Below, in pieces: positions 21,003-32,935 of a DNA stretch of 64,000 nt. The DNA is from Ostrinia nubilalis (Eukaryota > Arthropoda > Insecta > Lepidoptera > Crambidae): the NCBI RefSeq assembly GCF_963855985.1, contig NC_087104.1, forward strand, positions 1,240,001 through 1,304,000. The letters run 5' to 3'. A program made the position numbers and the translations under genes. The notes beneath the pieces were generated by a model. The model saw only the letters and a program-made list of their open reading frames with translations. It was not told the DNA's origin and did no database searches. Positions within the stretch are counted from its first letter, which is position 1. Every line of letters begins with the position of its first letter.

Positions 21003-21092
21003 TGCGGTTTAAGGCAGGTATTTGACCGCAATCGTACCTGATGTTAAGTAAGATGCAGTCTAGGATGGTTCTGCCCTGTAAGTGCCTAGGGC
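21003..21092 (+). mobile_element. LINE-type 3' repeat, copy 3
   Basis: GGCAGGTATTTGACCGCAAT then CACCTGATG-like and AGATGCAGTCTAGGATGG, as in copy 1. The flanks on both sides (20830-20900 and 21093-21180) hold AAAGCCGGCCCAG(T/C)TCCAAAC twice in direct orientation. Confidence 0.5.
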
Positions 21093-21284
21093 CCCTAGCA
21101 CCAGCTCCTAAAGCCGGCCCAGTTCCAAACCCGGCAGCCATCAACTTTCGGCCGCAACTCCGCAGCGCGCCGACAATAACAAATCATTTCGGTAATTAGA
21201 CAAGATGGCCGAGATTACGGAGGGTTGGCAGAAAAGTGTCCTAAGTTTTTGTATATTTTAAATTCAAATTCCAAATCTTTATCG

Positions 21285-21420
21285 CTATGAAGGCTTTTTT
21301 CAGGGCACTTATACACGCCTAAAATGTGCCCTACCACCACTTCGGGACAACGTCATACTGTCTGGTGCAGAGTAGAACTGGCGCAAGAAACAGCCACCCT
21401 TGTCAGCCTCTTAATACCGA
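21285..21420 (+). repeat. CCCTACCAC dispersed repeat, copy 1
   Basis: Shares TGTGCCCTACCACCACTTCG, GGCGCAAGAAAC and TTGTCAGCCTC with copies at 23858-23965 (+), 29425-29500 (-) and 29518-29645 (-). Probably a retroposon 3' region. Confidence 0.5.
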
Positions 21421-21548
21421 TATTTGAAAGTTCTAAAACACGTAAACAAAAAAATATAAGAGCACCTGTAACAGACTGACCGAATAACTCAACATACTAT
21501 CATTGCTGTAAACGTTATTAAATTAAAATAGAAAGAAAGAAAGAAACA
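21420..21548 (+). repeat. retroposon-like tail with (GAAA)n
   Basis: ATTAAATTAAAATAGAAAGA and further GAAA units end near 21547, similar in form to the other retroposon tails in the window. Confidence 0.35.
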
Positions 21549-22128
21549 GTATGTAAATAGTAGGATATTAGTCTAGCTAAAGGGTCTGAAGATCTTAGTT
21601 TCAATTGCTCAGAAACTTTGACGATAGAAGAAGAACAGTCGTGTGCTTCGTTTCAGTTTGCGCAGTTACATGATAATTGCTTCCTCTACTGCGGCTCATG
21701 TTATCCCAAAATAATCTCTAGCAGACAGTACAGTCTGCCCAACAGAATACACAAATGTTCATTGCAAAATCACTCCTATTGCAATGACATAAGATGCATT
21801 GTTTAGCTTAATATGCTACAAGATCTCCCAGTTAGATAAGGAAACCCCATCTCGGGCGGTCAACAACGAAACTTGTGCAGTATGAATAATTCCTGCATAG
21901 TTAACATTCGCATTCGTGTACCGCCATGCTCAAAATGGCGGCTTAGCGTTAGTTTGTATCACTAAGTGTTTTGCACAACTCGTGAGAACAAGTTTTTGGT
22001 GAACGGCGCCTGAAAATTAGTTTTTAGGTTTAATAAATGTAGACTCTCTCAGGATCGTGTGTGTGGTATCTTAACTTTATTTATTTACCATTGCCATTTG
22101 TAATTGCCCTGATTGTGTAGTCTTGGAT
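21549..22128. other. no gene seen
   Basis: No recognisable feature. The 62-codon frame at 21618 has no motif. Confidence 0.3.
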
Positions 22129-22333
22129 TTTTTTTATCCACAACGAGGAAGCTCTTGGCCTGTATCTCACCTGATGGAAAGTGACGATTAGGCCGAAGGT
22201 GGAAGCGAGCTTCACCCGGAATACTCAACCACGGAGGAACTGGCTATCTTACCTCTAACTGCCGGAACACAATAATGCTGTTAACAGTGTTGTTATGGCG
22301 ACAGACTTAGGTAAGATAGTGGTAGCTAGCCAT
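22129..22333 (-). mobile_element. 5'-truncated copy of the tRNA-headed SINE
   Basis: Matches the tail and body of the SINE at 3439-3785 (CACAACGAGGAAGCTCTTGG, CCACGGAGGAACTGGCTATC, GCGACAGACTTAGGTAAGAT) and stops before the tRNA-like head. A T run at 22128-22136 is its A tail. Confidence 0.8.
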
Positions 22334-22837
22334 TTGGTTACCAGATGGAGTATACAAACTGAGAAAATGCTTAATAAGTTCGCGTTTAACATAATAATGC
22401 GGAACTTAATAAGAACGAAATCATCTTAAACTGTCATAATGCAAGTACAAGTAGTGCGTACATGTTCAAATTGAATCTAAATCACAACATAAAGTTTTTG
22501 CCAATCTAGACAATTTATCTCATATTTTTCCTATAGTTGTAAACCATCTTTTCTGCCGACCGTATTGTCACGTCTCTTATTGTGCCAGATCTATTCTACT
22601 TCATTCATATTCATCGCTTAGATCTCATTCACACAATGAGGCTCATCCCCCGCTTCAGTAAACTTTTAACTCCTTAAGAGGCTGCTTTACAGGATTATTG
22701 TCTTAGTATGCTACAAATAATATTGGTGAAACTTGCTAATGGAATTATTCCATTTCAAACAGATTTGTTATTGTTTTCCATTTAGATGCTACGCGTGTAA
22801 GCTGATAGGCGTAGGTTAGATCAACATTAAAGTCTAA
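22334..22837. other. no gene seen
   Basis: No recognisable feature. Confidence 0.3.
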
Positions 22838-22958
22838 GGGTGGGTTGCACCATCTTACTTTAACTTTGACAAACGTCAAAAATCTGTCAAACTCCATACA
22901 AAAAGCACCGGCTATCGTCATAGTTACCGTCAAAGTTAGGTGGTGCAACTCAGCCTAA
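22838..22958 (+). mobile_element. GTTGCACCATC MITE, copy 4
   Basis: The best-preserved copy: GGGTGGGTTGCACCATCTTA through AAAAATCTGTCAAACTCCAT to GTGGTGCAACTCAGCCTAAG. Confidence 0.85.
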
Positions 22959-23857
22959 GTAGATAAATATCTAGACACTAGTCTAGTATTACGCAGCAAG
23001 GAGAGATTTATTGAAATTCCATCCCTGAGGTCGTGAAATGAAGGTCGAAAATCTCAGTCTCAGGTCGAAGGTCGCGAATTTTGTAGGTCAGTCAATGTCA
23101 TTTTTCCAATTTCGTCAAAATGACAAAATTCCGCTGAATTTGCTACTCCGACAGCTGTTGGGTCTCGTAGCTAAAACTAAAATAAAATGAAGAATAGATG
23201 GCGCTGTAAAAATATAGTTCTTGATAAAATAAACACGATCCTTGTTACCAGATGTTGGTCTGCTAAGTTTTCCCAAGGCGGAGATTAAACTAACACCTGC
23301 CTAGATTAAAACGGAGTAAACACCACCATAGCCCTTACGGTAAGTGTCAAGACGACCCGAATTAGGCTTTGAATGGTGGCCATTCGTAAGATTGCCCAAT
23401 TTCCCACTCTTACCGTTGCCACAGTAAAAGAAAGCAGTGAAACATGTCAGCCATTTTTTACATAAAGGGTGCTAAAACTGATACTTCAGAAAACTTGTTT
23501 TGAATTTATTGAAATCTAAGAATGTAAGTTATTGTAGTATGTGGTAGCCGTACATTTAGGTACGTCGCTGGTTTCCGTCTCTTTTGCTCTTACCTGTGCA
23601 TGAGCAACAGACAAGAGCTCAAAATGTGGAATGTGGATCGCGGAGCAAATATAAAAAAATAGAGAACCTTTATCTTTTGTCTACTTATCTCGCTTGAATT
23701 GGATTTCGTTTTAAGTTTTTAGAAAACTTTACCTATTAGGAGATTTCCTCTCCTACGTTTTCATTGCGTTGAAAACGTGAAAATTATTTTCCTTACATAA
23801 AATTTTTAGGCGTTGGAATAATTTTTTTTAATTTTTTTTTATTTCTTTAAGTAGGCT
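22959..23857. other. no gene seen
   Basis: About 0.9 kb without a recognised repeat or credible ORF. Confidence 0.3.
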
Positions 23858-23965
23858 ATAAAAAGCACTTTTACATGTCCCAGTATTAACCCTACCACTG
23901 CTTCAGGACAACAAATGGGCCAGTGCTGAGAAGAAGCGGCGCAAGAAACTCAGACACTATTGTCA
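23858..23965 (+). repeat. CCCTACCAC dispersed repeat, copy 2
   Basis: AACCCTACCACTGCTTCAGG, CAGTGCTGAGAAGAAGCGGC and GCAAGAAACTCAG match the copies at 21285, 29425 and 29518. Confidence 0.55.
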
Positions 23966-24715
23966 GTAATTGTGTTTGTATTTATTGTGGTGTCTATGTA
24001 AAGAATGAAACACGTTGGTCACAACTCACAAGTATGAATGAACTACCATTATCTTTTACTGTGGCATCGCGGTGTTACCTAAATAGGTTCGGCGATTACT
24101 TGGGCTATTAATTGCAGCTTTTAGTTGAAACTGTGGGGAGTGGTTGAGTTACCTGTTTGGGAATAAATTGACCTTTTTGTCGCATTGTTTTCGGGAGCGC
24201 AAACGGGTGGGTGTCCCGGCGACAGCCAATTTGTCTGTGAGTCTATTATCATGAGGATCCATAGACAATGGTATGGAGAAAAAAGAGTTGGTAAGGTTTG
24301 GCTGTCATTTTAAGTACCTAGATGGGTCAAAGTAAGTTGGATTTGTGGTTTGCGTACTGGACTACGAAAATGAAGATGTTTTTGAGTTAGGTGCTTTGTC
24401 GTTCGTACATAATGAAGCTGATTTAAGGTTAAGAAAACTAGATGACCACGTACCAGCAAGCGCGGCGTAGGACGTAGTCAAGTTGTGACTCTCCCGGAGT
24501 GTCTTTTAAAAAATACAATTTTTATTTAAGGAGACGTTTATTCGTCTAGAGATCTGATCTCATGGAACTTCGCGGCTCGCAGTCCAGCGGGATGTTTAGT
24601 CTACGAAAGGATTCTGTCAACTCTTCAAAACATTTCTTAGAATATTAGTTGCTGATCATGCAGCATTGAGGAGTTGGCAGATGTAACTACGTTCTCTCAC
24701 AAGGTAGTCAAATCG
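23966..24715. other. no gene seen
   Basis: No recognisable feature. Confidence 0.3.
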
Positions 24716-24786
24716 TCCTCTTGCGACGACAGTATGACATCTCGAATTATAGTATAATTCAAGACGTCATGTCGTCGCAAGTGGAC
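24716..24786. repeat. imperfect 71-bp hairpin
   Basis: GTCCTCTTGCGACGAC pairs with GTCGTCGCAAGTGGAC. The inner arms (ATGACATCTCGAATTATA / TATAATTCAAGACGTCAT) pair with two mismatches and a small bulge. The size is similar to a microRNA precursor. Confidence 0.55.
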
Positions 24787-24791
24787 CAAAT

Positions 24792-24903
24792 GACCTAGAA
24801 ATTGCAGGAAGGCGCTGGATGCCGCTGCCAAATTGGTCAAGCATTGGGGGAGGCCTAGTTCAGCAGTAGATATCCTGTGGTTACCTAAATGATGATGATG
24901 ATT
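24792..24903 (+). mobile_element. degraded RTE-type 3' end with (GATGAT) tail
   Basis: GGAAGGCGCTGGATGCCGCT, CATTGGGGGAGGCCTAGTTC and AGCAGTAGATATCCTGTGG, then ATGATGATGATGATT. Related to 19121-19230. Confidence 0.55.
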
Positions 24904-27179
24904 GACTATCAGAAGAGCTAACTGACCATAACTTTTATACCTACTTGTTACCTACTACGAGTATAGTACGAGTATGTAACTTTTTTACTGTCGGATGCTA
25001 CCTAACAAACTTGGAAACGTTGGATCACAAAAAGTAACTAGTTACCATAGTTACGGTGTAAATGCACCATAAGTTTTCAGCTAAAGATGATCATGTTTTG
25101 CAAAATTGATTACCGCTCTCCTAAACGTTGGCATTAGGGTTCAAAGTCGATTGTTTTAATACTTCGGAGGCTAATAACTCTCCATTCGACATGTATTTTG
25201 GCTTAACTTCATTATAGCATGGCAAGAACAGACACCCTTAATATTATAAATAATATTGGAACAGATAATTTTACGTGAGAAAATAGACTATGTAATATGA
25301 GTTAATAATTTGATCTATAATAAATGAATAATATAATAAAATCTTTATTCAATAACTTATTTGACAGTTTAAACTCTAGGCTAATCTTATGCTACAAAAA
25401 GGTAAAATTATACATGTGCCTGAACTAGGAAAATTTTCCTGCATCTCAAGCGATCTATGTAGGTACGTACAGTTTTATACTTAAGAATAACGATAGACCG
25501 ATTTTTGAATTAAAGACCTTCACTGCATTCAATTTAGTTGTTCTGCGAACTGAGAATGCAGAAATATCGGAAACTTTTTTAAAGTAATATGTATGAGTAA
25601 TACCTAGACCAATCCAAGGTTTGTTGAAATTAATTACTAAGATGTATAATTTCGAATAAGTTTTGCTTTCAAATGCTCGTGTCCACGAGGCAAAGAGGCC
25701 AAGACGTTGAATGCATTTCATCAGGCTAATCGGTCCTCAGTATTTTTAAAAACTACCGCCACATCTTACGACGCGAAGATGCTGGCTGTATTTCATATGA
25801 CTAATACGGACTGTACAACGGATTTGCCTCTTCGAAACCACCACCACGGCACCACCACGCTACTTTGTTTAGAGCTCGGGTGCGAATAGTCACGTCAGCA
25901 GTCAATTGTTTAATTCGTGACGTGTTCGTTCAGTTTACACTGTGTGCAGTTTCGGATGTTCGCAGCTGCACAACAAGTTAAGGCGATGCGCATGATGTAT
26001 TGCGCAGCTTAATATCTATTACATAGTTAATGCTCGCTTTGTAAGTAATTAGCTTTGTCAGGAACTACTGCCAAATGAGCAGAGCCGTAGTTAGCCGAGT
26101 TGAGAGCCTTGATTGAGATTAATTATCACAACTCAAGTAGAAGTTTTTGGTGTAATATCCAGTGATAGGGTATTATAAGCTTAACCATTTAAAATACAGT
26201 AGAAATATAAAGATTGAGCTACAGCTACAGTGATAGTGCTACATTTTTATTGCAAATCTCCCCTATTACAACTAAGTAGATCCATAAGATTCTACAGTAG
26301 GTATTAAGGCTGCACACGTCTTATCAAAAAAAAAAAAAAATATTTGAACTCGATAAGCCCGTTTTGGAGCCTGATATGCCAGGTTCTAAATCCTAGGATA
26401 TTTAGAAGTCGTGTCAGATATTGTCTAGCGCAAGCTAAGCTAAACGCCTGCAGGCCAAGTGATCCAAGTTGGTGTCAGCTACAGCGAAAATCTTAGGAAG
26501 ATGCATGGGATGATTTGGCTTTAGGTTTTTCATCTAGCATTATAAAATGTCGTATTTATTACAAATTAAAGTAAGAGTACTGTGATATGAAAAAAATAGG
26601 TGGGTAAATAATAACAATTGGCATTAAAAACCACAAACTATTTGAATATCGTATGACAATGTGTGGTTCTGAGTATCGAATAGCAATTTATTAAACTATA
26701 CAAATAATGTGGAATATTTTTGGGTTATTAATTAAATTCCAGAAACATTTATGTTCCTATTCAGAATGTAAATAAAACTCCAATTTGACCATTCAATAAA
26801 ATACCTCGAAAATACACAATTTATATTTCACAATCTATATAAATTACCCCAGTTTTAACCCTTTTTGACTTTATTTTAAGCCAATGACATCCTTATTTCT
26901 TAGGTTCTCGCCCAGTGGGCTGGAAAAGGGAATAATTTTAATGCGATTACCTGCCCTATCGGCCGGCCCGTCCCTCGGCCGATAGCGACTTACAGCGGTC
27001 AGAACCGCCTGCAACCAGATAAAACTGGTTTTAGCATGTTCAATTTGGTTCTGTAATTGTCTACGTTCGTTAACGTTTGGAGAAACGCTGATGAAGGATT
27101 TAGTTTAACTTTATTGCTCTTAAAATGGTGCAAATATTGAAGGTCATGTGTCATAATAATTAACTTTTAAAAAAAATAA
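24904..27179. other. 2.3 kb without a recognised feature
   Basis: No shared repeat found. A perfect 10-bp GC-rich stem (CTATCGGCCG / CGGCCGATAG, 10-nt loop) lies at 26956-26985, and an A14 run at about 26327-26340. Open frames here (25455-25889) carry no motif. Confidence 0.3.
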
Positions 27180-27581
27180 AACCGACTTCAAATGCGTGAA
27201 CACAAAAAAAAACTAAAAATTGAAAATATTGCGTATAAAAAAGTTCATCCCCAATTTTCCACCCTTGGGGGTGAAATATTTTCTTCAAATTCGCATGAAA
27301 CCACCCTTTTGATAATACCTATTCAACAAAAAAATAATCGTTCAAATTGATTAATAATCGGCGGAGATATTGCATATAAAAAAGTTCATCCCCAATTTTC
27401 CACCCTTGGGGGTTGTTTTTTCTATTATTAAATTTAAATGGGACCACCCTTGAGGTATTACCTATACGCCGAAAAAAGATTTGTTCAAATCGGTTCATAA
27501 TTGGCGGAGTTATCGCGTAACAAACATAGAAAAAAACATACGGGTCGAATTGAGAACCTCCTCCTTTTTTTGAATTCGGTT
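27180..27581 (-). mobile_element. AACCGACTTC MITE family, copy 3
   Basis: Minus-strand copy between AACCGACTTC-like and GAATTCGGTT termini, with two CCCTTGGGGGT subunits, as in copy 1. Confidence 0.8.
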
Positions 27582-28289
27582 GAAAATTGCGAATGTGTCC
27601 TATCACAATCCCTTTCGTAGAACTCAAAGTTGGGATAAAATGGTCAACAATCAACATCTACGAGAGTAACATCTAACATCTGTGAGAAGAATGGAGGGGA
27701 AAGTGGTGACCTCCTATTCTAGAATAGGAATGTCTAGTGTCTAGTTCGCCAGATCCATATTGTGCTTGCTTAAACCAGTAGATTAAAATTTAATGAAAAA
27801 AAATATCCGGAGTTAGTTATTGTAGAAAAAGAAAAGAAAAAGATAATGCAAGTGGTCTAAGCGTGTATTAATAGGAATTCAATTTGACGTCGACTGGACG
27901 CCTCTGAGTAGGGTTAAAGGTGCGGTTCAAATGAAAAACATTTTGACTCAGTTGAGGGTTAACTTCGTTACATAATTACTGCTGAAGTGAGGTACGCTAT
28001 GAATCGTTTTGTGGTTTACATAGAATAAGTACTTGTAATCCGAAGGACCGAATAAATCATCGAGGCTCTTATTTTTTCATACTTCGTAGAGTAATTGCTC
28101 TAACGAAATCCCTAGAACAGAACAGTTTTAAACGCTCTAGGTTTTTTGGTTATATTTAACTGCACTCCAAAAACTTGTCGCTGACAAACAGATCAGATTT
28201 TTGAAAAGGGCTAAATACGTCAATCAATGGATGATTCGCAAATCATTGTACCTATTGGTTAGGAAAGTGTTAAGTTTTCGCCAATTCCT

Positions 28290-28481
28290 AAATCTTAGAC
28301 CACCCAGCCATGACAGGGAAGGGTTAAGGTGACGTCTTGATTAATTGAATAGGCACTCTAGCCGCTGAATAAAAAGAAAGAAAGAGGGGAAAAATAGTTT
28401 ATTTTGTTCATAAGTGTTCCTAATTTTCGCTCCATCCCAAATCTTAGACCACCCAGCCATGACAGGGTTATAGTGACGTCA
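28290..28481 (+). repeat. 29-bp direct repeat with adjacent TGACGTC motifs
   Basis: The block AATCTTAGACCACCCAGCCA plus 9 more bases occurs at 28290-28318 and 28439-28467. Each copy is followed within 20 bp by TGACGTC (28330-28336; TGACGTCA at 28474-28481). Surrounding bases are partly similar (TTTTCGC upstream), so this looks like a decayed tandem duplication of about 149 bp. Confidence 0.6.
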
Positions 28482-28758
28482 CCGCATCAGGTAACGGAGC
28501 GCACCATTCCGGCCGATTTATCCGGATATTTACCGGGAGATAGATGGCGCATAACCGGACCCAGATTTAGAGACAATCGCCCCGATCTGGAAGAATTGAT
28601 TTAGGAGCGAAAGTAACAACTGTCTAGGCTATGGAGGAATTTATTTGTCGGGTGTTTGCGAGAGCGAGAAAATTTTGACCATAAATAAGAGTAGGTAAAA
28701 CTAGTGTTATTGGTTGGGAAGATATTTTATTAGATGTAGGTATAGGAGTACCTGTAGG

Positions 28759-28818
28759 TTTTTTTATGTGACAGGAGGCAAACGAGCAAACGAATCACCT
28801 GATGGTAAGTGATTACCG
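28759..28818 (-). mobile_element. 3' tail of the Jockey/CR1-like retrotransposon
   Basis: Only the A tail (T7) and the 3' UTR block (AGGAGGCAAACGAGCAAACG, ATCACCTGATGGTAAGTGAT) are present, on the minus strand. An extreme 5' truncation. Confidence 0.7.
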
Positions 28819-29280
28819 ATATGATGATATGATATGAAAACGATTGGACAGTAATAAACAGTACTTAAAACGAAACAAAAAATTGGTTCATTGAAAGCAC
28901 GTTTAATCGCATTAGTTATGTTACAAGGCTACGTTTATTAGCATACAACAGTAGGGTAATACAATTCACTATATTCTAAATCTTTTGAAGCAATATTTAA
29001 AGCAAAAACATTCCAGAAAACACGATACAATTGGTTATTAGTAAAAGGCCTTGGAAGTAAATGTTATTATCTTTAAAGTAAAACTTAATTACGAAACGAG
29101 ACGAATTAATTTCATCCCGGTGTGCCTCAAAACAACCTTTCAATTAGGATTTAGAAGTAATTTGCTGAAAGACAATCAATCACTTCGGAGCTTTGGATTA
29201 AAAACTGGAATTGGGACGAGTTTCTTTCGATTTCAATTAATTTTGATACACTTTATTGAGGATTGTTTTGTATTCCGTTC
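28819..29280. other. no gene seen
   Basis: No recognisable feature. Confidence 0.3.
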
Positions 29281-29397
29281 GTCTAAATGTCCAATACTGG
29301 ACAAAGGGCTCCCCCAATGATTTTCACGACGACCAGACCTACGCTGCCCGCATCCAGGTACTTCCAGCGACCTTCACCAGATCGTCGGTCCACCTAG
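29281..29397 (-). pseudogene. 5'-truncated RTE retrotransposon fragment
   Basis: Reverse of the last about 40 RTE codons: CCAATACTGGACAAAGGGCT, CCCGCATCCAGGTACTTCCA, CCTTCACCAGATCGTCGGTC. The frame is broken. Confidence 0.65.
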
Positions 29398-29424
29398 TTT
29401 TGTATTTATTAGTAATTAAAGAAG

Positions 29425-29645
29425 AGGTTGACAATGGCGACTGAGTTTCTTGAACAGCTTCTTCTCAGCACTCTAATACATTGGGAAACATTGTTTTGTA
29501 TTTTATAGTATTTTTTTGAAAAAGAGGCTGACAATGGTGACTGAGTTTCTTGCGCTGCTTCTCAGACTGGCACATTTATTGTCCAGAAGCAGTGGTAGGG
29601 TTAAAGTAATACTAGGACGTGTAAGCGCTTTTTAAAAGCCTATTT
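29425..29645 (-). repeat. CCCTACCAC dispersed repeat, two minus-strand copies
   Basis: Both 29425-29500 and 29518-29645 contain GACTGAGTTTCTTG followed by CTTCT(C)AG. The second continues to GGTAGGGTTAAAGTAATACT. They are head to tail and may be a local duplication of one insertion. Confidence 0.5.
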
Positions 29646-30465
29646 GCAGGAAATACAAAATGACTTTTTTACGACTTACCTATCATCGACAATACTTTTT
29701 GGGTGCGCTACACTTCAATGACCGCAGGACCACTCCATCAAAATTAAATAAGGTTTCAGAAAGTTTCCAAAAACGTAGTAAAAACACCGCTCCTTTGATA
29801 TTGACTTGATAAAAAAGAGAATATTCTTTAAAATCACAACAACCGACAGTGAAATTCCCCCTATAATTCACGGAACGGAAAACTTCGCAGTCCTCTTGGG
29901 TGCCCGAAAAAATTTCACTCATAAAAAATTACGAGGCAATCGAAAGTTCGTATGGGAACCGCCCCCTGGTGCTTGGGACGATGACTGTTTGAAAATAGCC
30001 GGTTTTATTGTTGAAACAAAGGCATGTTTATGGCAAAAAAGCAGTTTGGTTCTGCTTAGTTTGGTTTGTAAATAAGGCACTTCGCACCTTTCCGGACTAT
30101 GGAGCTTAATTTTCTAGGGATCCCTTCCATTCGCATAATGTTTAGGTATAGTACTAATATACTTTGGCATTTTTTCCATAAGATTATTTTGCCGTTAATT
30201 GAGCTATGTAATTTGAATCATTGAGTCAAAATATGTTTAGGTGCGGCGGGAGTGGCCCTTGGGCCTGTCCTTTAAGTCGCCTCTTTATTTTTAACAGACA
30301 AAATATTTTTTTTATATTAGGGTCAGTATATTTTGTTAGGGCTATAAATTTTATGCAAATGTATACGGAACCAATTTTTTCTGCTGTATTTTGGTGTGCC
30401 ACGAATAGTCTAATTAAAACAAGGCAAGTCTTGATTATCTCTATTCAAATTGATCAAAATAGTTC
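29646..30465. other. no gene seen
   Basis: About 0.8 kb with several open frames that carry no known motif. Confidence 0.3.
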
Positions 30466-30886
30466 AGGGTGTTATGCGGTAGGTGTAAAAACACTTTTAA
30501 AAATAAAATATTTATTAATTTGAGTGAGAACATTTAATAATATTAAGGGTTAGATATCCCAAAGGCTGTGAGAATAGTAAACATAGTTAGCTAATTATAC
30601 AAACAATACATTAAGAAATATGATTAAAGTGTGTCATCAAGATATAGGTATTATTAGAGGCCGGTAGATCATTTCTCATAAATGAAACACTGAATATTCA
30701 TCTTTCACATTATATTGCCTTATTTTAAAACACAACATCACTGAGGGCAAAAGCGCAGGGGTCGTTCCCGCGCGTCCCTCTATTCTAACGTTTGATCCTA
30801 GTGTGACATTGAAAATACGTCAATGTCACTATGACAATTACAGCTCATTGACTATAACGATACCGTTATTTTAACGTTTTCGATTT

Positions 30887-31234
30887 TTAACAACCAACAG
30901 TATGTAAATTGGTATAATATAACACTTCTCCCCTTAGAATAAAGATTGGGAATTTGTGCCTGATCTTTGGAGACTGTTGAGGTCGTCCTCTTGAGTCCTC
31001 TTCGTCTTCAGAGATGTACGATGTAGTTGTTGGGACACCAACTGTGGTCATCGGAATGACTTGCATGTGGGTTGTTCTTCGTCGTGATGATGAGGAACTG
31101 AAGCAATTATTGAATATCGGGACACAGTGGTTGTTGCCCTCGAAGGCTCTACGGTTCATTTGGAATCGTAGACATTTCTTAAATAGTGCATATAGCACGA
31201 GAAGTAGCATTAGAAGAAAACCATAAAAATCCAT
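30887..31234 (-). other. 115-codon open frame with N-terminal hydrophobic segment, function unknown
   Basis: The reading starts MDFYGFLLMLLLVLYALFKK, a plausible membrane segment, followed by basic, serine-rich and acidic stretches and no known catalytic motif. Its position beside a minus-strand LTR would suit the tail of an envelope-like protein, but the product is not recognisable and a chance ORF is possible. An in-frame stop lies seven codons upstream of the ATG. Confidence 0.25.
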
Positions 31235-31256
31235 TTTGGTTTCTTTGTATGAATAT

Positions 31257-31467
31257 AAGTGTTAAAATCTTCTTCTTTTCGTGTCGACAACAAACCTACA
31301 CAGTGTCAGCCCAAAACTCCGCCACAAGAGTGGCGCTGTCAGCAGCACTCATCAAATCCTCCTGAGTGCAGTTGCTTGGGCACTCAGGGCACGACATCAG
31401 GTGCTTCATCGACTGGGGAACAAAACCGCACCTGCACTCCATGTGCTTGATGAAGAAGTGTTAAAAT
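31257..31467 (-). mobile_element. LINE C-terminal fragment with 12-bp target duplication
   Basis: The insert 31269-31455 is flanked by the perfect duplication AAGTGTTAAAAT (31257-31268 and 31456-31467). On the minus strand it encodes the end of a retrotransposon ORF containing KHLMSCPECPSNCTQEDLMS and VAEFWADTV before the stop, then a short UTR and a GAAGAAG tail. The Cys/His-rich end resembles R1/Jockey-type LINEs. It splits an LTR. Confidence 0.78.
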
Positions 31468-31518
31468 TAATAAATATATTATTTTTAAAAGAGTTTTACA
31501 CCTATCGCGTTACAAATT

Positions 31519-31536
31519 TGGCGCAGTCGGTAGGAC
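31519..31536 (+). promoter_or_regulatory. LTR retroelement primer-binding site
   Basis: TGGCGCAGTCGGTAGGAC lies 3-5 bp after the LTR end. It has the form of the tRNA-primer sites of insect errantiviruses of the 17.6/297 type (from memory, serine tRNA). Confidence 0.65.
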
Positions 31537-31799
31537 CGCGAGGAACCAAAAGATAAAGTTAATAAATAACGTGAATATTTCATCGTAAGGACAAAAATCG
31601 CGGAAGAAAAGAAGACTCACGGTAGCCGAAGGCTTTCAACACAACTTTGCCGAACCAAGATGCTCAAGGTCTGTTTACTGTTACTGTGGTAAGAGGCTAA
31701 TACTCTACTCTCGGTTCCAATCAAATTCCCTAACTCCTTTACTTACATCATCCAACCTCATAATATTTCACCTAGTAAATTAGAATAACTATTTCCAAC

Positions 31800-32600
31800 G
31801 TGTCGACCACGAATCAAGTAGACACTAAAACCGTGAAAACAGAACTCCAAACTCTACTACAACTAATTCCAGGTTTCGATACAAGTCAGACAAGTCAAGT
31901 ATATCGATATATTCGTTCTTGTGACTCTGCCTTTATCTAGCATCCCGCAACAGGAGGTACTGTTAATCTATAGTATTAAATAAAATAACTGGACCTTATT
32001 CGTTGACGTTCACGCTAAGCAGCATAGAAACTGGTGTGAATTAAAACAGTTTTTAATCCAAAAATTCTCCCAAACAATAACTCTCGCGCATCTTCATATA
32101 GAACTACAATCAATGTTTTAATGAAACACAGAAACGGTCACCGAATACCTGCATAGAGTTGATCTATGCCATAACAAAATCTTAGAAAGCTAACCGCGGA
32201 AGTTTTAGACAACTCACTACCTGGCCGTAAAATAACCACGGAGGAAACTGCCTTAAGCGTATTTGTTAATGGCTTAAACTCTGACATAGGGACTATGCTG
32301 CGTACAAAAGAATTTACCAATCTGATGCTGGCAACTTCGCCATGCAAGAAGATAAAATCAGGAAAATGAACAACGCTAGACAGACACTTCATTAGGGTTA
32401 TAAACAAACGGCATTTATCAGACCGATGATAAATAAACTCCCTCAACCCACTTTCAAAAAACATGCAACTATTGCAAGAAGCCTGGGCATGTCGAAAACG
32501 AGCGTTTAATAACAGTCTTAGGACACCTCTGAGGGAATCACAACACTACACCTAAAACTACATTACCAACACCCTCACATCATAACACCAGGCCCATTCA
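31800..32600 (+). pseudogene. decayed gag-like region
   Basis: Shifting frames over 31850-32460 give stretches that resemble an insect LTR-element Gag. Near 32460 there is a Cys-x2-Cys...His remnant of a nucleic-acid-binding knuckle. Many stops and frameshifts make it non-functional. Identification rests on its position after the primer-binding site and on general similarity, not on an alignment. Confidence 0.5.
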
Positions 32601-32935
32601 ACGTAACGTAAATCATTTAAACTCACATTCGGCCATGGAAACGGGCATCTACATGGAAACCGCTTCAGCCAACTTCTCGGATGCCCAGACACCGACATCG
32701 ACCCCCAGTTTCCAGCAATTCTAGTGTACCCTACACCACTACAGTCAACTTCTCAACCTACACAAAAAAAAGTTCCTGGCAAGTTCCTAGTATCCAGTCC
32801 ATCGGGGACAGGCACAAGCTAGTAATACAAATATCACACACATAGGTACAACGCGCTACGCCAACAACTACATCTTTGTTACGCGGTAGGTGTAAAAACA
32901 CTTTTAAAAATAAAATATATATTAATTTTATCACT

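Noticed and set aside
30887..31234. Confident envelope-protein call
   Set aside because: Only a hydrophobic start and the LTR neighbourhood support it; no diagnostic motif.
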